Shown here piece after piece: positions 33,507-44,012 of a stretch of 64,000 nucleotides of DNA. Both the position numbers and the translations under genes were made by a program. The notes under the pieces are model-generated. The model had not been told where the DNA came from, made no database searches, and saw nothing but the letters and a program-made list of their open reading frames with translations. Source of the DNA: Rachicladosporium sp. CCFEE 5018 (lineage: Eukaryota; Ascomycota; Dothideomycetes; Cladosporiales; Cladosporiaceae); NCBI GenBank assembly GCA_002077045.2, contig KZ111141.1, forward strand, positions 423,001 through 487,000. Reading direction: 5' to 3'. Position 1 is the first letter of the stretch. Every line of letters begins with the position of its first letter.

Positions 33507-34046
33507 ATGACCGACAAACCAGTCCGCCCAGATCCCAACCACAACGCTCCGTACGAAGCATGGCCCGGGGTCAGCGCGGCGCCACACTGCTATTACCTCG
33601 ACTTCGACGAAGGCTACCAACTCTGCAGTGATGGATGGCTCATGTTCGATACCACCGACCCTTGGATCGAGCTCACCGGTCAGACTGAAGTCAGATACCC
33701 TTGCGTTCTTACTACAGAGCAGCTCGAGAGTATCCGACATTATCCGGGCGTTGCGAAAGTTACACAGTTTGGTGATGACGAATGGCTTCGCGAACGAAAG
33801 GTCAGATGGCATCCAGAGCAGAACAACGGCAAAGGACACGGTTATCTTGTCTACTTCGCTGATGAGCACTATACTGTCGGCGAACACCTTGCGAAGATCG
33901 GCCTCACCTTTGAGGGCGTATGGAAGATGTCCAGAACCCGAGACTACAACCCAAGCAAGCTCGTCACCGAGGAGCAATTGCGAATCATTCACTCTGACCC
34001 CAAAGTCCTTATGATTGAAGAGACAACAGGTGGGACATTTTGCTAG
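33507..34046 (+). CDS. Duplicate-family protein with two I9-like half-domains, copy B (179 aa)
   Basis: This is a divergent paralogue of the gene at 32711-33253. The start at 33507 (MTDKPVRPDP) was chosen because it aligns with the paralogue's N-terminus; in-frame ATGs also occur at 33474 and 33483. The internal duplication is clearest here. Residues 69-85 (TTEQLESIRHYPGVAKV) align with 154-170 (TEEQLRIIHSDPKVLMI) at 7 of 17 positions. Each block follows a Tyr-rich strand (CYYLDFDEG and YLVYFADE). The second half also has EHLAKIG. No signal peptide is visible. The two genes are separated by 253 bp head to head, so they may share a promoter. Function is unassigned; an I9-type inhibitor/propeptide fold is inferred. 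Confidence 0.75.
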   Translation: MTDKPVRPDPNHNAPYEAWPGVSAAPHCYYLDFDEGYQLCSDGWLMFDTTDPWIELTGQTEVRYPCVLTTEQLESIRHYPGVAKVTQFGDDEWLRERKVRWHPEQNNGKGHGYLVYFADEHYTVGEHLAKIGLTFEGVWKMSRTRDYNPSKLVTEEQLRIIHSDPKVLMIEETTGGTFC

Positions 34047-34812
34047 CGACCCTACCTCACAAATGGAACGGCCACGAGTCGAAGAACGAGCGAGTCAGCC
34101 TGAAACAATGCACGCGCTCGCTGGAGCGCTCATGGTCTTGTAAGGAGACCATGATGCGTGCTTTTTGGATCATACTTAACAACCTTGCTTTGTACGACAA
34201 ATCGCCGGTCTTACATTATGCAGTCACTGAGTGCTTCAACTGATGTCTCAACGAATATTGCTCCGTCTTCGTGTTCCATCACGCTTTCGAACGTGTCGGC
34301 TCACTCCATGCCCATCTGTCCCACGATCTTCGATCCCAATTGTGTTTCATAGCCTTGACGATCATGTCTGCTGGTCTGTCTCGTGGCCATGTTACCCTAG
34401 CCAGTAAGCCAGGTTGCACCGATGGGCAACAGCCGTATCATATTCCCTGAGGCAAACCCTTGGGATTACGCTACGCACTTGGACCCAACATACTCTAAGA
34501 GCTTCTAGTGATCGCTGTAACAAGCAGAGTAGCGAATATCCGAAGGCGATGACTGCTATTGTTGTCAGGTAAGAGTTCACTCACCGCCAAATGGAGCCTC
34601 GACTGCGACAGGTGGCGGCCACAGATATGCATTTAATGGAAGTGAAACAGACAGCTCTACGAACGGTGCTGACAGACCGCAAACACAGATGCTGGGAACG
34701 AATTACTACAGAGCGATACCAATAACGCCAATTACCATTCTTCCCTCACAGCACTTGACGCATGAGTCTAGTACTCCATGAGAACGTCGTCCCTTCGAAT
34801 ATTTCGTGCCAC
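34047..34812. other. Intergenic, no supported gene
   Basis: This 766-bp stretch lies between copy B and the 3' end of the subtilase gene. Only short unrelated ORFs are present. No third copy of the duplicate family was seen. Confidence 0.55.
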
Positions 34813-36706
34813 TTAGCCAGTGCCGCTGCACTGACTGCCTTCCGGTGCACCGGCAGAGATCATAGCATGCTCGATGCATGTCTGCTGCCATATCGTGATC
34901 TGGCCTGAAGCGTGAAACTGCCACGTTGAATCACTCGGTTGTGCTTCGTACTTCCACTTGGTGACTTCCGCACAACCTGAAATTTGATCGTGAAGACCAC
35001 TACCAGCGTCCCCTAGCTTAGCGGCGTCCCAGTTGGAGCCCCAGATATCGAATGTGTCCAGTACAAGCTTATACTGCGTATGGCATGACTCTGTCGGGGG
35101 CGGGGGCGGTGGTGCAGTAGTCGTCGTTGGTGGTGAAGCGGATGTCGCAAAGGTGGTCGGCGTGGCGGTGAGGCTTGCTATCTGGCCGATCAATGACATA
35201 AGGGGCGCCACCGGTGATAGCGCTGAAGGTGCGCCCCAGTAGGGCTTACCGGATTCTCTCAAGTAGCCGGAATTCGCTAGGATCTTGGGACTTTCTTTGA
35301 TGCCGTTTAGTGTTATGTTCTGAGCATTCCAAGTGAGTAGATTCTTGATGCGGTCCGGGCTTGCAGGTCCCTCCACACCTAGGAAGATGGCTGCTATTCC
35401 AGTGACATAAGGACTACAATAAATCATGTGTCAGCAAGCGTGTCAAGATCATGCATCTGCGTATCTCCGAATGCTCTGCAATGTTCTTATGCTCTATCAG
35501 GTAAGCCACGGCTGTAAAGCTCTGCGCTCGCACCTGTGAGAGACTCGCTTGAGGCTACGGGAAGAGACCTCGTAGCGTGCTCTCACAGACGATCTAATGC
35601 GAGATTCGCTGTATTGAGAATGCCTGTAGAAGCACAAGACCGATGCAAACATCCGGAGAGACGAAACCAGTCAGCATTTGTCAATGAGGTACTTACGTTG
35701 CAAATGAGGTGCCCTCGAGGTCGCTTCGCACAACGCCTGTATTGTCGTGACCACTAAGCGCATGGCCTGGAGCAAAGAGTGTCAAAGCTTGGCCAAAATT
35801 TGATCCGCCAGTCTGGAAGCTTGCGAGGCTGTAGGTACTGTCGATGGCACCTACGCAAATGACATTCTCGTGACTGCATGGATACACACCAGTTGCCTTG
35901 ATACCCCGATTGCCAGCCGCAGCGATCACGGTGATCCCCCTGGCGTAGGCCCTATCGAGTTGGAGCTCCAGATCATCCGACTTCTCGCTTTGGATGGACA
36001 TATTGATGATCGCTCCCTTGTAGCCTGGCTGTTTCTTGCGATCGTCGTCACGCTTGATTATTTCTCGCAATGTGTCAATAACAGCTTTCTCGTTTGGTAC
36101 GTCATCCTTCATGACCTGACAGTTCCTAAGAGTTGGCTTCTTGGCGGAGCCGTAACTACTGCTGGCGACGAAGTTGGCAACGATCGTTCCGTGATTTCGG
36201 GCGTCTCTAAACCCGACATTCATCACATCTAGTTCGTCAACGACCAAGTCCTTGATCGTGTCGATCTTGTCGATGCCACTATCGATGATGTAGACATCGA
36301 CACCTTTGCCACTGTCCTCCAGATAGTCGTAATTCATGTTAGGAGGGTGAGTGCCGTTTACAGAAAGGTAGGCCAGTCCCCAGCCAACGTTCTGGTCGGT
36401 CGCTCGAGCTCTGATAGTCGCAGGTACGTTGTTGCCGACAAAGGCATCGTTGGAGCCCCGCTGGACGCGATCGATCGTTGGGGCCGAGACAAAGGCACTA
36501 GGGACGATGATACCAGAGACAAGGGCACTAGGACGGATCCCGGTGTAGTCTGCCCCATATGTAGATGCAACAGGAAGATGTTGATGGGCGATTGCGCTGG
36601 CAGGCAATGCGACTGTAATTGTTGCCAGCGGAGTCGATGCACAGCGGAGGGCGAGCAAGCAAAACGCAGTGATCCAGCTCGCACGCACGCCTTGCATGTT
36701 ATGCAT
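34813..36706 (-). CDS. Secreted subtilisin-like serine protease (S8, proteinase K-like)
   Basis: Exon 1 is 36706-35697 and exon 2 is 35412/35413-34813, with a 283-nt intron (GTAAGT...TTGTAG) that is unusually long for this window. Splicing restores the serine motif GTSFATPYVTGIAA. The triad is visible as D142 (DVYIIDSGID), H172 (NHGTIVANFVA) and S334, with oxyanion N266 (AAAGNRG). The N-terminus is a signal peptide (WITAFCLLALRCAS). About 105 residues then precede the catalytic domain, which begins near VGWGLAYLSVNG. This pro-region shows no recognisable I9 motif. The C-terminus has a Thr/Pro linker (TTTTAPPPPPP) and a Cys-containing tail (CHTQYKLVLDTFD) seen in some fungal subtilases. Total length is 536 residues. 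An in-frame ATG lies upstream of 36706, but this start places the signal peptide correctly. Confidence 0.88.
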
Positions 36707-37549
36707 GGCGTTGGCTGTAGTCCTGCCTCGTCGGCGATCGTCTTCGGGGCTGTTGCCGCGTGTTCGTCGGGATAGCGAGAGGGCTAGAGAGCTACAGACT
36801 CGTGATAGTGTGAACGCAGCTGGAAAGTATATCGGATTGGATGATTGGGTTGTGAATGGGGTTGGCGAGTAACGGATTGGTGATGAGCTTTCCAAGACAC
36901 ACCAGTTGGGGACATGATGGAGAGGAACTTATACCAATGCCCAGTCCGATGGTGTCAAGTACTGTGCCAGAGGCAATACTGGAATAGCTGACTGCGGCTT
37001 GTCGCCGACGCCGTAGCGGCAGAGGTGGCGGAGTGCGAAGAGTGCCTATGTCAAAGGCTGGCTTCCAGACCATGACAGCCAACGAATGAACTCATATCTG
37101 TCAGTGCTGCATACCATTCATCGACTTCGCCATGTAGAGACAAAAGCGCCTAGGCAAGGGTACGGCGCGGGAAATGCATTCTGACCGATTGACTGCTGAA
37201 ACATGAGATCTGGCGGTAAAATATTGGCGCAGTCTGCACCTGTGAGGCACAATATTTCTTGGCGCTCAACGTTCCTGCTTCGAAGGCTTGGCACCGGCGG
37301 CTACGAGACAGTCGATTGAGTGCAATGCCGCAGTGGACGTCTCGATCCCAGCATGATCGCTCAGTGAAATGCCTTGAGTGGTATTGCGGTGTAGGTGGCA
37401 CAGACTATATGCCATATGTCAAGATTCTTCAGACATCGGAGGAAGGGTCTCTCGGGAGCAGCAGGCTCGAGTGTACAGGTGGAGATACTGTAGCTTGATG
37501 CTATAGCGTAATGTATCTGTTGGATGTCTGTCCTGAGTCTGGCGTTGTC
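36707..37549. other. Upstream region of the subtilase gene
   Basis: This stretch holds the subtilase promoter and leader. Minus-strand ORFs at 36792-37082 and 37150-37401 show no domain. The minisatellite starts at its far end. Confidence 0.5.
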
Positions 37550-38045
37550 ACCAGTGAGGATGCATTCGGTTACATCGCCTCCAGTGAGACCGCGTCCAGT
37601 GAGTGAGGTCGCGTCCAGTGAGTCGACATTCAGTGAGTTCGCGTCCAGAGTTGGGGCACAATGAGCTCGCACCTAGTGAAATCACGCCTAGTGATTCCGC
37701 GTATGTCCGGTGAGTCCATGACGGACGAGTCTGCATCGAGTGAGCCTGCATCGGATGAGCCCATGTCGAGCGAGCCAACATCGAATGAGCAAGTATTCGC
37801 TGAGCCCATACTCGATCGCTCCAGGCTCAGTGAACACGGACCCAGTCAGCTGTCGCGCAGTGAGTCCGCGTCCATCGAGTCCATGTATGTTTCATCCGCG
37901 ACATTGATTCCGCGCTGAGTGAGTCTACGACAAGTGAAGTTGCGTTCATTAAGCCTGCATCCCGTGAGTCCGCGTCTAGTGAGCCTCGTCCAAGTGAGTC
38001 TCCGGTCAGTGAGTCCAAGTCTTGCGAGCCAGCTTCAAGTGAGTG
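37550..38045. repeat. 15-bp-period degenerate minisatellite
   Basis: About thirty degenerate copies of a 15-bp unit run in tandem, with a plus-strand consensus close to GTGAGTCCGCGTCCA. Good copies include cagtgagtccgcgtcc near 37858 and ccgtgagtccgcgtct near 37965. Because 15 is a multiple of 3, each frame gives pentapeptide repeats: Ser/Glu/Pro-rich (SSEPAS-like) on the plus strand and SLDAD-like on the minus strand. Stops interrupt all frames, and no start, signal or splice pattern makes a gene. It lies between the subtilase promoter and the 3' end of the phosphate carrier gene. At least ten copies contain GTGAGT. Confidence 0.8.
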
Positions 38046-38213
38046 CCCTTCATCGTGGAAGGTGAGATGTCAAATGCTTGCATACCTTCTGGTTCTGAAA
38101 CACGCTTTATTAGCATTGGTGTCGATGAATGCGTTTCAGAGATCAGTTGTGCCGGGCTAGTAATAAGAGAGCTCCTTGTTGCACTGTATATATATGACGC
38201 CTCCCTTGCTGTC

Positions 38214-39363
38214 TCAATGACCTCCCGTTGTTGGTAGCTGAATCGCAAAAAGTCAGTCTTGTTCGAAATCGCGTAAAAATAGTAGGCGCGACACTTACAC
38301 CTAGATAGACCTTAAAGCTGTCATAGATCAACCATTGGAAACCAGTAAGCGTTCCGATCATCAGCACGCGCACCGGCAAACCGTTCCACAATCCCGCAAA
38401 CCCAATCTTGCCGTAAATCCTACTTATTGCCTTGCCCGCCGTTTCACCAGGTTGTCGATCGGCATTGAGTTTCGAAACCATCACATCTGCCGGATGGCTC
38501 ACAACCGCACACCCGATACCCGCGATGTACCCACCCAAGAACGAGACACCGGTTTGTTGGATCGTGGAAAAGGATTCCTTTGGCTTGCCAAGAGTCTTGT
38601 AGATCTGCACCACCACAGCCTCGAAGGACGCGAATTTGACCATCGTGTACGGGATCTGGCGCGCCCAGAGCGGATAGAGACCTTTGTAGAGACCGGCGTA
38701 GCCTTCCTTCGAGACGATCTTGGACCAGCCTTGGCGGAGGTTCGGGGCGAAGGGAGGGAGCGTAGTTTGCATGCGGACTTTGATGGCTTCGAATGGGCCT
38801 AGGATGCTTTTAGTGCACGGTCAGGCGTTTGAAGGTGTTGTCTGACTCACAGAGGAAGAGATCCGCGATCGCCTCAGCTGTGGCAGAAGCACCCAAGTAG
38901 ACCACTGTCTTCGGTGCGTTCGGGAAGAGCTTCTCGCCGTAAGCGTACTTGAACACCTCGTATGCTGTCTCGTAGTCAGCACCTCCCGCCTTTCTTCCCG
39001 TCCCATCTCTCGAGACAGCTTCACTCACCTCCGTACTTCCCAGCACCCTGGAACGAGTATCCCACGAAGGTCGGCGCCCAGCCGAAGAACACTCCTCGAA
39101 GACCCTCCTTCGCCGCTATCGACCTCCATGCTCCGATGTTCGACTTATAGATGCTCGGGTCGACCTGACGACGACATTTCACCAGATCGAGGGGTGTGAC
39201 TGCTGTGTGAGTTGGTCCGCAGGCTAGACGTACTATCAGCTCGAGTCCACGTGAGAGCAACTGTAGCTTAGAGCGTACCGATGATGCCTCCCAGTGTGCA
39301 AGCACCGAAGTATGTCCCACTGAAGAGCTCGATCTTCTTCTGGGGTTTGAGAGTCGAAGCCAT
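38214..39363 (-). CDS. MIR1: Mitochondrial phosphate carrier
   Basis: This inner-membrane carrier brings phosphate into the matrix for ATP synthesis. Five exons: 39363-39279, 39223-39029, 38964-38851, 38798-38299 and 38237-38214. Introns are 55, 64, 52 and 60 nt, all GT-AG. Splicing restores the family sequence at every junction: GGIIACGPTHT, GAGKYGAYEVF, LFLCPFEAIKV and VYLGLPTTGGH at the end. Three solute-carrier repeats are present, with signatures TPLDLVKCRRQ, CPFEAIKVRMQ and HPADVMVSKLN. The protein is about 305 residues, close to the usual length. The last exon encodes only seven residues plus the stop. The start (MASTLKPQKKIELFSG) is the first ATG and matches family N-termini. Confidence 0.96.
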
Positions 39364-39977
39364 GGCTGAGTAGGGGGTACGCGTCAAGTCCTTGGTATTG
39401 GTCCTTAGATTGCTGCTCTTTTCTTAACGCACTCCTTCGCTCCAATGCTAAGCTGCTCTACTGCAGGCTTGCGAGTACAAGCTCTTCGCCCGTCCACCGC
39501 GTTTCGCGTCTAAGGTCCGATAAGACGCAACGAATAACGCGCGACGAGAACGAGCAGCAAAGCACAACGAGATTCGACAATGAGATAGTAAATTGGTAAA
39601 ACTGTACCTGAACCTGAACCCAAGCAAGTCGCGAGCTATCCGCGAGCTCCCGCTATCGCCGGCGCCCACAAAAGATGGCTGGCGAGGGAGCAAGCTTTGC
39701 TTGCCGCAGAGCCATTGGGGAACGTCATCCGGCACGCTTCCGCTGACTAAAACGGCTTATCGTAAAGCTTGTTTCACTTGCCAAAAGTAATCCAAGCACG
39801 TGATACAGATCTGTTGTGATTGGAAGTTTCCAGGATGTGAGGTGAAGCAGAAGCCGCCAATGTACACAGACTAATACACGCTCACGAAAGACCCACGCAC
39901 GCCAAGCACCGCTGCAATGCCTTCCCCAATCCTCTCCCCAGACTACACTATCTCGAAGCAATTGACTGCGATTAAGC
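39364..39977. other. MIR1 promoter / PDA1 3' flank
   Basis: This 614-bp stretch lies between two genes on the same strand. Short minus-strand ORFs (39448-39735, 39725-39961) have no domain. Nothing else was seen. Confidence 0.5.
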
Positions 39978-41310
39978 TCAAGTCTGCGCCGGCGACTTAG
40001 GCACCTGCACCGGCCTCTCCGGGTAGTAGAAGTTCTCCTCCGGTACCCGTCCTCTCAAGAACTGCGGCTCACTGCCCCGGACATAAATATCCTCAAACAG
40101 CACCTCGGGCGTCGCATCAGGCGCCTCCATCTTCTCCGCAATCGCCACCTCCGCGTCAACAAAAGCCCTAGCCTCCTTGTCGATACCCTTCAGCTCCTCC
40201 TCAGTCGTGACGCCCCAGTCCATGAGCTTCAGCTTCAAGCCAGCGATCGGATCTTGGGTGCTGCGCATGCGCTGGATCTCCTCGCGCGTGCGGTACGTGG
40301 TGCCGGGATCGGACATGCTGTGGCCGCCGTAGCGGTAGGTGACGTATTCGTAGACCAATGGGCCGCGACCTGAGGCGCAGTACTCTTTGCCGTATTGGAC
40401 TGCGGCTTTGACGGCGAGGATGTCCATGCCGTTGATCTTGAGGCCGGGGATGTATTGGCCGCGCTTGTAGTAGTCTGTCAGGGCGGAGGAGCGGGCGGCG
40501 GAGGTGCCCATGCCGTATTTGTTGTCTGTGATGCTGTTAGTATCGAGTAGACAGGTCTAGAAGACAGGGCGACTCACTCTCGCAGCCAAAGATGATGGGT
40601 AGATCCCACAGCTTCGCCATGTTGAACGCCTCGAACACTTGACCCTGGTTGCTGGCGCCATCACCGTACAAGCTGAGCGTGACATTCTTCTTGTTCTCAT
40701 ACTTGTTCGCGAACGCAATGCCCGCGCCGACAGGCACCTGCGCACCGACAATCCCGTTACCGCCATAAAAGCCTGTCGCGAACATATGCATAGACCCGCC
40801 CTTACCATACGCAATACCCTCGCGACGTCCAAGAAGCTCCCCAATAATAGATCGCACAGTGCCGCCGCGCATCATAGCAAAACCATGGCAGCGGTACGCA
40901 GTAATAACATGGTCCTGCTTGGTGATCGCGTGCTCAATGCCCACAGCCACAGCCTCCTGCCCAGTAGACAAGTGACAGAACCCCCGGATCTTCTTCTCCT
41001 TGTACAAGCGATCGGCGGCCATCTCCATTCGCCGCACGGCGACCATGTCGTAGTACATCTGCTTCAGCTCCTTCTTGGTAGTCTCCATGGTGTAGGGCGG
41101 CGGATCAAGCTCGTAGGTCTCGAAAGCCTCGTCTGAGAGCCGCACTGTGAAGGGCTTCTCGTCCTCTTCGGGGACGTCGCTTTTGTCGACATGGCTGCTC
41201 GCAGCGTCTGTTGTCACTGTTCGAAGGGCGGGTGTGAAGGTCTGGCGGGCGAGGAAGGTGGCACGTCGGACAGGCGCTGCGAACGCACGAGGCGCAATGC
41301 GGGAGAACAT
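39978..41310 (-). CDS. PDA1: Pyruvate dehydrogenase E1 component subunit alpha
   Basis: This is the thiamine-diphosphate-dependent E1 alpha subunit of the mitochondrial pyruvate dehydrogenase complex. Exon 1 is 41310-40578 and exon 2 is 40525-39978, with a 52-nt intron (GTGAGT...TCACAG). Splicing gives GCENNKYGMGTSA and a 426-residue protein. The targeting peptide is MFSRIAPRAFAAPVRRATFL. The ThDP/Mg motif is GDGASNQGQVFEAFN. Other family sequences are GFCHLSTGQEAVAVG and the regulatory phosphorylation loop YRYGGHSMSDPGTTYRTR. It ends near ENFYYPERP. A further in-frame Met lies 15 codons upstream, but the basic presequence supports 41310. The partner beta subunit is not in the window. Confidence 0.96.
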
Positions 41311-42120
41311 CGTCGGAGGTGGGAGACGTGCTGTGGAGGTGCAGAGAGAATGCAAGAGTGAGCTTCAATCTAATGTTGGGAAGCTCGACGCGGAAGATCG
41401 GGTTTCGGCCCGTTAGGGAATGAGCGAGCCGGAGCTGCATTTAGATCTTCCGAAGAGATGCCTGAGGCTTGTGTGTGCGCGCGAACGACTCTAACTCTCT
41501 CTCGAACTACCTCTTCCCAGACTGCCAGCTTTTGACAGGGCTGCTTATGACAGACATCACGCTATCTGACTACCTGGTCAGCTCTATGAACCGCTCTGGG
41601 AGTAATTGAGCAACATGCCTCGATCGTATGTACTCCAAGAGTCTCCGACGATGAATACACCCGCCAAATTGACTGCGCGGTGGAAATTCCCTACTCAACG
41701 GGTCAATTGATTTCGTCCCATATCACATTATTCCCCATATCCCTCTACCTCATCTGGTCCACGAGAATGTGCTCGAACGACCGTTCCTATAGCCAAGTTC
41801 GAAGGCATGACTGCGCAAAGCCCGGCACTGACGTCCTTTCATTTGACTTTCCGCCATCCTGAAGATGTTACATCTAACACCCAATCATTACACTCTACAC
41901 CCACACATACATGCCACACCCTCATGTTAAGACACACATGAGATCGCCTGGGCATACGTGGACCTAGCCACATTCCGTCTACGTCACGGAACAGCTGGAA
42001 GTGACGTAGCGCCACTCCGAGCCACATATCATGCTGCGATCGAAGCACCGAAGTGGCTGTAACATAAGCAGCTCCTCAATCACCGAAGAAGTCACTCGAA
42101 GCAGATCTCACTTATACAGC
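41311..42120. other. Divergent intergenic region (PDA1 / small glycine-rich gene)
   Basis: This 810-bp stretch presumably carries two promoters. Short ORFs in several frames have no domain. No repeat was seen. Confidence 0.5.
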
Positions 42121-42437
42121 ATGCCTCTCGACAATAAGAACAACCGCGCTGCCGATGCCGTCAAGACCGGCACCTCCACCGTATTTCTTCGCATTCTCCC
42201 CTCCCTCCAACATCTCTAACATCTTTGCAGCTCGGCAACGCCTTCGGCGGCCTCAGCAAAGCCGTCGGTGGCACCGTCGGCGCAGCAGGTCGTGGCGTTG
42301 GCGACACGATCAACAATACGACCGGCACGAAAGCTGTCGGTGATGGACTGCAGAGCTTGACCGGCGGAGTTGAAGACGGAGCGAATTCAGTGGGAAAGGG
42401 GGTTGAGAACGCCGGGCAGGGAAAAAAGAGTTGGTAG
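42121..42437 (+). CDS. Small glycine-rich hydrophilic protein (88 aa)
   Basis: Exon 1 is 42121-42180 (MPLDNKNNRAADAVKTGTST) and exon 2 is 42231-42437, separated by a 50-nt intron (GTATTT...TTGCAG) with a CTAAC branch motif. The product is dominated by Gly, Asn, Thr, Val and Ala in a loosely repeated pattern (GGLSKAVGGTVGAAGRGVGD, LTGGVEDGANSVGKGVENAG). It ends GQGKKSW. Small proteins of this kind are widespread in ascomycetes. They are often compared with LEA or CsbD-like stress proteins, but a function is not established. The short first exon and good splice signals make a real gene likely. Confidence 0.75.
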
Positions 42438-42522
42438 AGGATCATTGGGGTTGAGAGTGATGAGTTCTGAAGTACAGTACTATATGACCTTTGTATCGTT
42501 TAAGCCATGCTTGGTGTTCTCC

Positions 42523-43617
42523 CTATATTAGGGTTGCGTACTTTGGCCCTCGCGGTCGTCTGAATTTTGCGATAGTCTGTATGATTGTGTAGAGCACGGC
42601 GAGAGTGCACGCCACGGCGACTAGGACGGCGAGAGCAGTCAATGCCAGATGGTCGCCGATCCAGCCAAAAAGTCGATTGTCCCAGTTGTTCCAGGTGCCA
42701 CCTCGCGTATGAGTGAAGAAGACCCAGGGTGGTGCACCTGGCCTGCCGTCCATGGAGATACGGGTCAGTGGCGGCTGTTTCGCTGCCAGTCCTCCGTGGT
42801 ACTTGTTCCACATAGCGGTCAAACACCACTGTCCGGAGGCGTAGACGATTGTGAGGTAAGGCAGTGGATAGGTCCAAGCATAGGAGCGTAGTTTATCCGT
42901 CATAAGGTGCCAGAAGGGATGATCTGGTGCAGCGCCGAGAATATTGTTGCTCAGGGCTCCGTGCCCACCGTCTGTGACCCATACTGGGTAGTAGCGCAGT
43001 GGTTCAAGATTGGCGGCGCAGCCCTAGCGCCAGGGCGTCAGTATAGAGAGAGTGCTGAGTCGGACGGTGACTGACATTATCTAGATCGATGTAAAGACCG
43101 CTAAAGTGGCGCATGAGGAAGTATCTCAGCGTGTCGATCCTTTGAACAGGGTACCCATATGAGTCGTACGTTGCGAGGAACCAAGAGTACTCATTGGCAA
43201 TGAAGTCATGAGAGTCTTCGACAGTCCAGAGCTAGCGTGCACATGGACGCGTTAGTCGATGCTCGTTCATGGCGTAAGTCTTGAGGCTTTCCAAGAACTA
43301 CCAACCTTATGCTCCCAGCCCGGATGAAGATCCAGGCATGTCTGTCGCGTGGCGGCCCAGTCTGCAGGCAATGTCGTATCGGCAGGATGTGTCCAGTTGT
43401 GGAAGATCTGGTGAGTGATTCGAGGCACGACAGCTATACGTGCATCCTTGGGTGCCGCATCATGTGCCTCGAGGACAGCTGGTTGGTCCAGAAGGATCCC
43501 CGGGTGTTCGAAGAATATCTGGACGAAGCGATGTGTCCGCCATCCGAGTAAGAAGAATAACGCGCACGCGACAGCGACAACGCAAATGCGGATGACTCTG
43601 AGGGTGAATGCTCTCAT
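42523..43617 (-). CDS. SUR1: Mannosyl phosphorylinositol ceramide synthase catalytic subunit (GT32, Sur1/Csh1 type)
   Basis: Sur1-type enzymes add mannose to inositol phosphorylceramide in the Golgi. Exons are 43617-43306, 43231-43076 and 43023-42523, with introns of 74 nt (GTTGGT...CGCTAG) and 52 nt (GTCAGT...CGCTAG). This gives 322 residues. An N-terminal anchor (VIRICVVAVACALFFLLGW) precedes RITHQIFHNW. The second exon holds SWFLATYDSYGYPVQRIDTL and the DXD site GLYIDLDN, directly at the exon end. Later motifs include GALSNNILGAAPDHPFW. A second hydrophobic helix near the C-terminus (LALTALAVLVAVACTLAVLY) fits the family's topology. The first donor, GTTGGT, is weak but keeps the family sequence intact (GWEHK to LWTVED). 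Confidence 0.88.
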
Positions 43618-44012
43618 CGTTATCGCTGCAATATCTGGGAGTGGAGAACGACATGAAGTCGTCGGATGAGAGGGGATCTGAGCGCGACATCCATTACATC
43701 CGGGCAGAGTCTATTCGGTGAGGGAAGGAGCTCCCAGGCGGCAAGTTAGCAAACACATGCCAGGAACGTGTCTGACCGCGATTAAACCTTGCATCTTTTG
43801 CCGAGGCGCCAGTGAAAGCTTGTTACGCCCGTGTTCTCGGGATCGACCGCTAAGCTGGAGCCGATGCCGATCGCGAGCTTCTGCTTCTGCATTTTGGCGT
43901 TTCTGTCAAGGTCTAGTAGCATCCGTAGCTATAGCGACTCCTAGACTCGTGTCGCAACACTCCCAGGGAACAGCGCATACGTGGTGATAATGATAGCGCC
44001 TGAACTCGGCAC
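43618..44012. other. Intergenic, no supported gene
   Basis: This stretch holds the SUR1 upstream region and the OMA1 3' flank. No feature is supported. Confidence 0.5.

Noticed and set aside
37550..38045. CRISPR array or pentapeptide-repeat gene
   Set aside because: There are no distinct spacers, the units are contiguous and degenerate, this is a eukaryotic genome, and stops break every reading frame.
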